Source: Paracoccus sanguinis
GTDB lineage: Bacteria > Pseudomonadota > Alphaproteobacteria > Rhodobacterales > Rhodobacteraceae
NCBI RefSeq assembly: GCF_900106665.1
Contig: NZ_FNNA01000009.1
Coordinates: 1-64,000 of the forward strand
DNA length: 64,000 nucleotides
Direction of reading: 5' to 3'
Shown: one piece after another, positions 8,283 to 15,600 of the stretch
How positions within the stretch are numbered: the stretch's first letter is position 1
How the letters are laid out: every line of letters starts with the position of its first letter
Program-made: the position numbers and the translations under genes
Notes under the pieces: generated by a model
What the model was told of the DNA's origin: nothing
The model's database searches: none
What the model saw: only the letters and a program-made list of their open reading frames with translations

Positions 8283-11200
8283 TCAGAACTGGAGGGTCAC
8301 GGTCGCGGGCGTTCCGCGGCCGAGGCGGTTCGAAAGCTGGAAGATACGGATCGCCAGCGTCTGGCCGGGGCCAAGGGGCGCGCCCCAATCGGCTGTCTGC
8401 TGTGCGGCGGTGTAGAGGACAGAAGCTATGCTGCTGGTCAGCGTCCGCTTGACGGCCGCCCCGTCGAGGATCTGCACGTCGTAGCCTTCCAGGTCTTCCG
8501 CTAGCGGCACCTCGACCTGCTCCCAGGCGTCGGCGACCAGCGTGCGGGAGCGGCGCGTCCAACGGATCGTCAGATCGCCCGGGCTGCGGGCCGTTCGCCA
8601 TGGCTGCTCGACATGGACCGGGGCGAAGGGGACGACGCCCCGCCCGGTCGGCGTGAAGCCCTGCGCGGCATAGCTTGCGTCACTGACCGCCCGCGCTGCT
8701 GGGCCGACCCGCCAGTTCCAAGGCAGTCCAAGATCGGCCTCGGCGATGGGTAGGGCGGCCAGCGTCGTATCCAGTACAACGACCCGCGCACCAGCCGGGG
8801 CCGTATTGCCCATCGCAAGTTCCGTTCCGCGCTGGCCGCGCAGGAGCCGGGTCAGGCTGTACCTGCTCGGCGCGATCAGTTCGGCCGCGCCTGCCTGCAC
8901 GATCTCCCATTGGCCAGCGGCGCTCTCGACCGCCAGCGCATTGGCCCCGCCGAACAGCGCGACGTCTGTCACGCTTTCCAGTGTGCCTGACAGCAGATCG
9001 ACGACCAGAGCGTTGCCCAGATCGAAGCGCGAGGTCGGCCCCGGAAAGAAATCGAAGGCCAGCGTCCCGATCCGGGCCCGACTGCCGAAGGTCGTCAGCA
9101 GATTGAAGCCATCCGTCGAGGCGCTGCGGAACACGGCGATCTCGCCAGGCCATGGGCTGGCATGGGCGGCGATCAGGGGCCGATGTGCAGGCTGGCCCTC
9201 GCTGATCTGCGGCAGGTCCAGCATCACCACCTCGGGCATGCCGAAGACGACGGGGCTCGAAAGCGAAGCCGGGCGGGGATCGCCGGGCGGCAGATCATAG
9301 GCTGCGCGGTCCTGACGCACTGCCTCGATCCCGCGTGCCTCAGAGTCGGCGACAGAGACGAGGCGGAACTCGACCTCGCGGCCGTCATGCGCGAGGCGGA
9401 TCACGTCGGCGGGATCGAGGGCGAGCCGCGAAGGCGGCAGGCGGAAGGTGGCGCTTTCCCGGCCGATCCAGGCTTCCATCAGCGCGCGGCGGCAGCGGCG
9501 TTCCGCCTCCTCGGGCGGGATGGCCATCGGGAAGGACTCGGACGCGATGCGGGTGGTGTCGACGGTGATGCGCCGCGCCTCGACAAGGGCCGCGTCATAG
9601 TCCTCATCCGCCCGCGCGACCTGCCACTTCAGGGCCTGCGGCAGTTCGGTCTCCTGCGCGCGGGTCAGTTCCAGCGCCTCGCCTTCGCGGCTGGCGACCA
9701 GATCATCCACCGTGAGGGTCAGGCTGGATGCCCGCCCGCGCATGATGAAGCGGATTACCCCCTCCGTCTCGATGGCATCGAAGCCGAAGTGGCGGGCCAG
9801 CGTGGAAATCGACGCGCGAGGGCTTTCCAGCGCCCCGATCACATAGCCCTCGACCGCGCCCCAGAGGCCGGTGACGTCGATCAGGCTTTCCGCAAGCCCG
9901 GCGCGCAGGCAGAGGTGCCGCACGAGGGCCGCCAGCGACACCGCACCGAGCCGTCCGGTCAGCCAGTGCCCGAGCCGCCAGTTGGGGCCATCCGTCCAGA
10001 TGCCGGTCAGTTCGGGAAAGAACGGATAGGGCCGCGCATCCCAGGTCCAGGCGGCGCATTCGGGGACATGCACCATCCGGCCACCGTAGACGGATGAGGT
10101 CGGATTGTTCGCGGCCTGACCCCACCAGAGATAGCTCGCCTCGAGGTAGGCACGCTGGATCGCGTCATCCCGCCAGCCGCGGGAGAAGTACGGTGTGAAG
10201 CTCTCCGACGACTTCGGGTCGAAGAAGACGTTCGGCTGGTTCGTGCCGCGGTCGATGGCGGGGCAGCCCAGTTCGGTGAACCAGACCGGCTTGGACTGCG
10301 GCACCCATGCGGTCGGCGTACCGCTTTCCACCCCACCCGGTCGGTTGAAATGCGGGTTCGACCACCAGGCGCGCAGATCCTTGTATCGGAACACCCAAGG
10401 TTTGCCCGCAGCTCCATCCGTGATGGGCGTCCGCAGTTGAGCCGACCGGTCGGCCAGGCTGGCATAGAACCAGTCGAAGCCCTCGCCGCCTGCGATGTTG
10501 GCCTGCAGGTAGCCGCGATCATGGTTCGCGGGCCAACCCTCCAGCGCATCGGCATGGTCGAAGCCGTCGCGCCAGTCGGAGAGCGGCATGTAGTTGTCGA
10601 TGCCGATGAAATCGATGTTCGCGTCCGACCACAGCGGATCGAGGTGGAAGAACACGTCCCCTGTTCCATCGCCCGGTTGGTGACCGAAATACTCCGACCA
10701 GTCCGAGGCGTAGCCCACCTTGGTGCCGGGCCCGAGGACTGACTTCACGTCTGCCGCCAGGGCCTTGAAGGCGGTCACGGCGGGATAGGTGCTGGCGCCG
10801 GAGCGGATGGTGGTCAGCCCGCGCATCTCGGTGCCGATGAGGAAGGCATCGACCCCGCCCGCGACGGCGCAGAGATGGGCGTAGTGCAGGATCATCCGGC
10901 GCAGGCCCCAGTCACCCGATGGGCCGGTCCAGCTGACGCTGTCGCCCGATACCGCGAACTGTGCCGGGGTGGCTGCGCCGAAGAAGGCCGAGACCTGCGT
11001 CGCGGCAGCGGCGGTCTTGTCCGCGGTCCCGGCAAAGCCTGCCGCCGGAGAACAGGTGATCCGGCCCCGCCAGGGGAAGCTGGGCTGACCCGGAGTGGCG
11101 GCGTTGTTCGAATAGGGGTTCGGCAGGGTATTGCCGGGCGGGACGTCCATCAGCAGGAAGGGGTAGAAGGTGACGCGCAACCCGCGCGCCTTCATCTCGC

Positions 11201-12281
11201 GGATCGCCTGCACCACCGCGAAATCCGCAGGCGTGCCGCCATAGACCGGCCGGTCCTCGACGTCGCGACTGACGAGATGGGCATTCGCCCGCGCCACGCC
11301 GTTGACCGTCCAGACCTTCGGGCTGGTGACCTTGGTCGCCACCTCGACGCCGGGCTTGATGGTGCAGTTCCCCGAGCGCAGGTCGTTGCCGAACCAGGCG
11401 ACGACGAGGCTGATGCTCTCGACGGCCGGGGCCATGGCCTGCAGGCGGTCCAGCGCCACGACGATGTCGGCCTCATCCGGCAGCGCATTCAAGTTCTCGG
11501 CCGAGGTGGTGCCACCGGTTGTCTGGCCGAAGACCGTGGTCGTGGCGCCCACGGTCTTACGGACAGCCTCCGTGGCATAGGTGAACTCGCCCGAAGCGGG
11601 GATCATGGTCACGGCCTTGACCAGCCCCTCGGCCGTGTCGGGGTCGGCCAAGGGCCGGAAGACCTCGAAGGACAGTTGCGGCAGGCGGTTGCCGTAGGTC
11701 GCAAGCGCCAGTTCCTCGAAGACGACATAAGCGGTGCCGCGATAGGCCGGGGTGTTGGCGGCGCCCATCTTGGCCGCAATGAACGGATCGGCCGCTTGCG
11801 CCTCGTTGCCCGGATACCAGCGCCAGGTGATCCCGGTCATGTCGAGCGGCCTGCCGTCGGCCCAGATGCGGCCGATGCCGGTGATCGGACCCTCGCAAAG
11901 CGCCACCGCGAAGCTGGCGTAGTAGAGGTACTCGGTCGTCTGGACCCGCCCGCCGCCGCCGCCCTTGCCGCCGCCCTGTGTGGTGGTCTTCGTCTCCTCG
12001 CGGAAATCAGTCGCCCAGACGATGTTGGCGCCGATGCGCATGCGGCCGTAGAGGCGTGGGATGATGGCGCCTTCGGTGGCCGAGGTGATGCGCAAGCTGT
12101 CGAGGCGTTGGCCCTCGATCTTCTGCGCGGGCGCCAGCGAGGACACGATCCAGCTGTCGACCACCGATCCGATGGTCGAGCCGATGAAGCCACCGATGGC
12201 AGCGCCAGAGAAGCCGAGGATCGCGCCTCCAAAGGCCCCGCCGATGGCGGAACCGACGGCGCCGAGGACAAGCGTGGCCAT
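8283..12281 (-). CDS. Baseplate hub/tail-tip protein, GTA TIM-barrel type ('megatron')
   Basis: The 1332-residue protein matches the large host-specificity protein of the Rhodobacter gene transfer agent (orfg15 type). A Gly-rich hydrophobic N-terminus is followed by a glycoside-hydrolase-like TIM barrel at about residues 440-750 (for example LIGTEMRGLTTIR, IDFIGIDNYMPLSDW and WFTELGCPAIDRG), then phage tail hub domains. In GTA this protein forms the baseplate centre and may bind or cut surface carbohydrate. The TIM barrel keeps acidic residues (IGTEMRG, FTELGC) in the usual strand-end positions. It is downstream of the NlpC/P60 gene in the conserved GTA order. Confidence 0.9.
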   Translation of the reverse strand: MATLVLGAVGSAIGGAFGGAILGFSGAAIGGFIGSTIGSVVDSWIVSSLAPAQKIEGQRLDSLRITSATEGAIIPRLYGRMRIGANIVWATDFREETKTTTQGGGKGGGGGRVQTTEYLYYASFAVALCEGPITGIGRIWADGRPLDMTGITWRWYPGNEAQAADPFIAAKMGAANTPAYRGTAYVVFEELALATYGNRLPQLSFEVFRPLADPDTAEGLVKAVTMIPASGEFTYATEAVRKTVGATTTVFGQTTGGTTSAENLNALPDEADIVVALDRLQAMAPAVESISLVVAWFGNDLRSGNCTIKPGVEVATKVTSPKVWTVNGVARANAHLVSRDVEDRPVYGGTPADFAVVQAIREMKARGLRVTFYPFLLMDVPPGNTLPNPYSNNAATPGQPSFPWRGRITCSPAAGFAGTADKTAAAATQVSAFFGAATPAQFAVSGDSVSWTGPSGDWGLRRMILHYAHLCAVAGGVDAFLIGTEMRGLTTIRSGASTYPAVTAFKALAADVKSVLGPGTKVGYASDWSEYFGHQPGDGTGDVFFHLDPLWSDANIDFIGIDNYMPLSDWRDGFDHADALEGWPANHDRGYLQANIAGGEGFDWFYASLADRSAQLRTPITDGAAGKPWVFRYKDLRAWWSNPHFNRPGGVESGTPTAWVPQSKPVWFTELGCPAIDRGTNQPNVFFDPKSSESFTPYFSRGWRDDAIQRAYLEASYLWWGQAANNPTSSVYGGRMVHVPECAAWTWDARPYPFFPELTGIWTDGPNWRLGHWLTGRLGAVSLAALVRHLCLRAGLAESLIDVTGLWGAVEGYVIGALESPRASISTLARHFGFDAIETEGVIRFIMRGRASSLTLTVDDLVASREGEALELTRAQETELPQALKWQVARADEDYDAALVEARRITVDTTRIASESFPMAIPPEEAERRCRRALMEAWIGRESATFRLPPSRLALDPADVIRLAHDGREVEFRLVSVADSEARGIEAVRQDRAAYDLPPGDPRPASLSSPVVFGMPEVVMLDLPQISEGQPAHRPLIAAHASPWPGEIAVFRSASTDGFNLLTTFGSRARIGTLAFDFFPGPTSRFDLGNALVVDLLSGTLESVTDVALFGGANALAVESAAGQWEIVQAGAAELIAPSRYSLTRLLRGQRGTELAMGNTAPAGARVVVLDTTLAALPIAEADLGLPWNWRVGPAARAVSDASYAAQGFTPTGRGVVPFAPVHVEQPWRTARSPGDLTIRWTRRSRTLVADAWEQVEVPLAEDLEGYDVQILDGAAVKRTLTSSIASVLYTAAQQTADWGAPLGPGQTLAIRIFQLSNRLGRGTPATVTLQF

Positions 12282-12290
12282 GGGAAAATC

Positions 12291-12725
12291 TCAGCGTGAA
12301 GGGAACAGGAATGCGAAGGCGATGCGCCGCCGCCATGCGGTCGTGAGCGGTTGCTCGATCACGCCGAGGCGGTCGTAGGCGTGCAGGAATGTGTCGGGGC
12401 CGGTGAGGATCCCGACATGCTTGGCGATCGCGCGGGGCATCATGCGAAACAGGATCAGCGCACCGGGCCCAGCTTCGGATGGATCCAGTTCCGGCATCAT
12501 CCGTCTCGCGCCGTCGGCCAGCACCTCGCGCGGCCCCGTCTCACCCCAGTCTCGGCTGTAGGGCGGAATGGGAAACGGTTCCGGCCCCACCACCTCGCGC
12601 CAGATGCCGCGCGCGAGGCCGAGACAGTCGCAGCCCACCCCGCGCAAACTGGCCTGGTCGTGATAGGGCGTGCCGAGCCAGGAGCGCGCGACAGCGATGA
12701 CGATGGCAGGATCGGCGGTCTTCAC
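12291..12725 (-). CDS. NlpC/P60-type tail peptidase, GTA orfg14-like
   Basis: The 144-residue protein has the papain-like NlpC/P60 fold. The nucleophile is probably Cys34 in GVGCDCLGLARG, with His in KHVGI and a second His in FLHAY completing the site. Such proteins are part of the tail tip and cut peptidoglycan during DNA entry. It overlaps the DUF2163 gene by 4 bp and precedes the large tail-tip gene by 9 bp, the same order as orfg13-14-15 in the gene transfer agent. Confidence 0.88.
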   Translation of the reverse strand: MKTADPAIVIAVARSWLGTPYHDQASLRGVGCDCLGLARGIWREVVGPEPFPIPPYSRDWGETGPREVLADGARRMMPELDPSEAGPGALILFRMMPRAIAKHVGILTGPDTFLHAYDRLGVIEQPLTTAWRRRIAFAFLFPSR

Positions 12726-13606
12726 AGCACCGCCCCCTCGTGGCCGCCATCCTTGGTGGCGTAGCGAAGGACTGCGTCCTGGCCCGGGATGTGCGGGAAG
12801 CCGCGGAAGTTGGCGACATTGGCGAACTTCGCGCCGCAGGTGGCGAGGCGCTTGTCGCAGCCCGCCCGGACCACGAAGGTATCCGTCGTCACGATCGGGC
12901 GCACCGGGGCTTCCAGCAGGGTCAGGATCGCGACGCCATCGACGAGGTTATGCGACAGCACCTCGACCCGCCGCCCGACGTTCGCGCCACTGGTCCATTC
13001 GACCAGCCCGAAGGCGAACCAGCCCGCCGCGAAGCTGCCGAGGCCGGAGGCGGTGAAGGCGCGGTCGCGCAGCACATCGATGACCGCGCCGGTCCCTTTG
13101 AAGGCCGATGCCTCGAGGTTCACGCCGCAGCGCGAATCACCCAGCGCGGCATCGCAACTGGCCTGAAACGTCCGCCCCACCGTCTGGCCGAGGATATGGG
13201 CGAGGCTGCGCACCTCGGCCACGAAGGCCAGCCGCCCGCGCCGGATCTGGCCGATGGCACCGCGGCGCAGCAGCACGCGCTGCGCCGGTGCCGACCAATT
13301 CACCCTCCAGACCTCGACCGAGGCATTGTCCCAGCGGCCGTCGAGGATGTCGGTCTCTGTGATCCGGTCAGAGGACAGCACGCCTTGCGCGTCCTGCGCA
13401 TCGACCGAGAGGTCGGAGCCGGATCGCACCTCTGACGCGGTCAGCCCGCTTTCCGGTTCGAACTCGGTGCCGTCAAAGGTGAGGGTCCGGTCATGGTCGG
13501 TGAAGCCGAAGGTCATGCCATCGGCGCGGGTGATGCGCCAGCACCAGGCGAGGGTCGTGGCGCCTTCGTCGAGATGGGCTTGCACCGCGGGCGGAAGGGA
13601 TTTCAC
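12722..13606 (-). CDS. DUF2163 distal tail/hub protein, GTA orfg13-like
   Basis: The 294-residue protein matches the DUF2163/phage BR0599 family. Recognisable stretches are ITRADGMTFGFTDHDRTLTF near residue 25 and FQASCDAALGDSRCGVNL near residue 145. The C-terminus has the family's cysteine-containing region (GCDKRLATCGAKFANVANF). In the gene transfer agent the homologue builds the hub between distal tail protein and megatron and binds an iron-sulfur cluster, which fits the conserved cysteines here; that detail is family knowledge. It overlaps both neighbours by 4 bp. Confidence 0.88.
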   Translation of the reverse strand: MKSLPPAVQAHLDEGATTLAWCWRITRADGMTFGFTDHDRTLTFDGTEFEPESGLTASEVRSGSDLSVDAQDAQGVLSSDRITETDILDGRWDNASVEVWRVNWSAPAQRVLLRRGAIGQIRRGRLAFVAEVRSLAHILGQTVGRTFQASCDAALGDSRCGVNLEASAFKGTGAVIDVLRDRAFTASGLGSFAAGWFAFGLVEWTSGANVGRRVEVLSHNLVDGVAILTLLEAPVRPIVTTDTFVVRAGCDKRLATCGAKFANVANFRGFPHIPGQDAVLRYATKDGGHEGAVL

Positions 13607-13818
13607 TTCCGCCCCCAGCCGCGCAGCAGGGCCACGGAGGCCAGGAGCGAAGACACGACACCTCCGGTCGCGCCGGTCAGGGCATAGAGATTGAAGGGGC
13701 GAATATCGAGCGTGCCGGTTGCGAGGTCGAAATCTGCCAGCCCTGCCACAGCGAGGCCGGAGGCGGCAAGGCAGGCCAGATAGACGAGGCCACGTGCGAG
13801 GGTCCAGTTCATGGTCAT
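13603..13818 (-). CDS. Small two-segment membrane protein in the inner lysis module
   Basis: The 71-residue product has two hydrophobic segments, about residues 10-28 and 48-66, with a short loop and a basic C-terminus (RGWGRK). It overlaps the lysozyme gene before it and the DUF2163 gene after it by 4 bp each. Placement next to a lysozyme suggests a holin or antiholin, but no family is recognised. Confidence 0.55.
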   Translation of the reverse strand: MTMNWTLARGLVYLACLAASGLAVAGLADFDLATGTLDIRPFNLYALTGATGGVVSSLLASVALLRGWGRK

Positions 13819-14501
13819 GCTCCGATCAGGGTCTTGAGGAAGGTGAAAATGCGGGTGGTCAGGCTCGGCGCCGCCTGCACGGGCGCGGTGCTGGTGGCGG
13901 CCGTGGAAGGGGCAGGTGACATAGGGGTTGAGGGTGGATTGAGCAGCGGGCGCAGCAGTGCCAGCGCCTCGGTCTCGCTGAGCCGCCGGATCGGCCGCGA
14001 GAAGTCGACCCGGCCGTTGCGGTCGACCGACCAGACCGGAATGGTGCCGGTCGGGTAGCGGCCCTTAGCGAAGAGATCGCGCTCGGTCTCGCGTCGGGAC
14101 CGGATGGCCGCAGGGCGCAGCCAGCCCATGAATGCCGCAGCCGCTGCTACCCGGTCGCCCGCGTTCAGGTGCCGTGTCAGCAAGGCCTTCGCGATGCCGC
14201 CGGTGTTGTAATGGAAGGAGACCAGCGCATCGAATTCGTGGGGTTCCAGCGGCACCTTCACGGTGCGCAGCACTTCGGCCTCGTAGGCGGCGAGATCGGC
14301 GCGGAACAGCCGGAACGCCTCGCGGATCCCGGCGTCGAGATCGATTGGCATCCCGCGCGGCATCCTTGCTGGATCGGGCGGACCGGCGGCGGGGGTGTGA
14401 CCGATGCCGAAGGTCCAGACGTCCTTCACATCGAGATAGGGTCCGGGCACGACGCCTTCGTGCCGGATCAGGGCCAGTAGCCCCCGATCAGAGGTTTGCA
14501 T
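13815..14501 (-). CDS. GH24 (T4-type) lysozyme with C-terminal extension
   Basis: The 228-residue protein starts with a T4/P22-type lysozyme domain (about residues 1-150). The catalytic pattern Glu15, Asp24, Thr30 is seen in RHEGVVPGPYLD and VWTFGIGHT. FHYNTGG and RRETERDLF are further family motifs. A Pro/Ala/Ser/Thr-rich linker (about 185-210) leads to a hydrophobic C-terminal helix. The gene lies inside the tail operon between DUF2460 and DUF2163 homologues, together with three small membrane proteins, so it is probably a second lysis cassette rather than a tail enzyme. A virion-associated role is possible. Confidence 0.85.
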   Translation of the reverse strand: MQTSDRGLLALIRHEGVVPGPYLDVKDVWTFGIGHTPAAGPPDPARMPRGMPIDLDAGIREAFRLFRADLAAYEAEVLRTVKVPLEPHEFDALVSFHYNTGGIAKALLTRHLNAGDRVAAAAAFMGWLRPAAIRSRRETERDLFAKGRYPTGTIPVWSVDRNGRVDFSRPIRRLSETEALALLRPLLNPPSTPMSPAPSTAATSTAPVQAAPSLTTRIFTFLKTLIGA

Positions 14502-14505
14502 GGGA

Positions 14506-14637
14506 TTACCCGAGGGTTGAGAGGAAAAAGATCAGGAAGGCGACGGCGAGGCCGATGCGCAGCCGGTGGGCAAAGGCCTGTCCGGGGTCCGCGGGATCGC
14601 AGCGCAGCGAGCGGGCAAGGCGAAGGATCTCATGCAT
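14506..14637 (-). CDS. 43-residue single-pass membrane protein
   Basis: A short frame encodes MHEILRLARSLRC followed by a C-terminal membrane segment (GLAVAFLIFFLSTLG). It begins inside the last codons of the holin-like gene (overlap 8 bp; an alternative ATG lies 9 bp upstream) and ends 4 bp before the lysozyme gene. Position and shape fit a small lysis regulator or second holin. There is no family evidence. Confidence 0.45.
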   Translation of the reverse strand: MHEILRLARSLRCDPADPGQAFAHRLRIGLAVAFLIFFLSTLG

Positions 14638-14977
14638 CAGCGTCATCCTTCCCGGCGCGGCGGAGCCTGGCGAGGATGAGCTCGATGAAGGCGGCCCCGA
14701 AGACGCCGACCAGGTAGGCGGCCGAGCCGACCGCCCCGCCTGCGGCGACGGCGCCATCGGGCAGACCGAGCCATTCCGCCACGATCACGATGGAGAAACT
14801 GCCCATCCCTGCGGCGATCAACCCGCCGAGCAGGACATGGCGCAGGGCTTCGCGCAGCGCCATCCGGGTGGTCAGGGCATTGGTGGCACCGCCCAGCGCG
14901 CCCCAGAAAGCCAGCATCAGCGCCGTCGAGGCAGCGATCTCGCGCCAAAGGTGGGACCAGAAGGATTCGTCGTTCAT
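14630..14977 (-). CDS. Putative holin with three membrane segments
   Basis: The 115-residue protein has hydrophobic segments near residues 14-32, 48-68 and 80-102, an acidic C-terminal tail (GKDDADA) and no enzymatic motif. Three segments before a lysozyme is the topology of a class I holin. It overlaps the DUF2460 gene by 4 bp and is followed by a 43-residue membrane protein and the GH24 lysozyme. This forms a complete holin/lysozyme set embedded in the tail operon. Confidence 0.6.
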   Translation of the reverse strand: MNDESFWSHLWREIAASTALMLAFWGALGGATNALTTRMALREALRHVLLGGLIAAGMGSFSIVIVAEWLGLPDGAVAAGGAVGSAAYLVGVFGAAFIELILARLRRAGKDDADA

Positions 14978-15600
14978 GTACGGAGTTCCACGAGGGGGAT
15001 CGAGTTGATCGACCCGAGACGTTCGAGATCGAGGGTGACGTCGAGGACGTCGGTGTCGAAGCGGACGGGAACGTCGAATTCGAAGCCTGCGGTGATGGCG
15101 ACGCCTGCGGCGGGAGCCGTGGTGAAGGTGATGAGACCGGTTGAGGTAGAAACCGACCAGCCGGAGGCCTGGGGCGTGCCGTTCAGGGCGATGGTGACGG
15201 TGCCCGCGACAGGCTTGGTGATGGTCCGCGTCCAGGACTGCGCGCCGGAGGTGTAGCGCTTGGTGAGCTGAAACAGGGTGACCGCTCCATTGCCGGTGCC
15301 AATCGGCTGGTTGATCGGGCCCGGCGTCTGCGATGGCAGGCAGGACTTGAAATCGGCCCAGTCCTTGAAGCGGAAGCCGTGGAGGCGCCCGTTCCGGGCC
15401 TCGAAGAAGGCCATGACTGCCGCCAGATCGTCGGCGCGGCGGATGCCGTAGGCGACGTCATAGCGGCGGCGGCTGTTGGCCCAGCTGGCATTGCGCTCCT
15501 CGGCGCCCGAGGCCAGTTCGACAATCTGCGTGCGCCGCTCCGGGCCGCCGCGCGCTCCGCGGCTGATGTTGTCCGGAAACCTGACCTCGTGAAACGCCAT
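14974..15600 (-). CDS. DUF2460 distal tail protein, GTA orfg12-like
   Basis: The 208-residue protein is a DUF2460 (TIGR02217) member: FHEVRFPDNIS at the N-terminus, then YGIRRADDLAAVMAFFEARN and GFRFKDWADFKS are characteristic. In the gene transfer agent it is the distal tail protein below the tail tube. The ATG at 15600 overlaps the tape measure stop by one base (TGATG), so translation is probably coupled. In GTAs the next gene is the DUF2163 hub; here a lysis cassette of about 1.4 kb is inserted between. Confidence 0.88.
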   Translation of the reverse strand: MAFHEVRFPDNISRGARGGPERRTQIVELASGAEERNASWANSRRRYDVAYGIRRADDLAAVMAFFEARNGRLHGFRFKDWADFKSCLPSQTPGPINQPIGTGNGAVTLFQLTKRYTSGAQSWTRTITKPVAGTVTIALNGTPQASGWSVSTSTGLITFTTAPAAGVAITAGFEFDVPVRFDTDVLDVTLDLERLGSINSIPLVELRT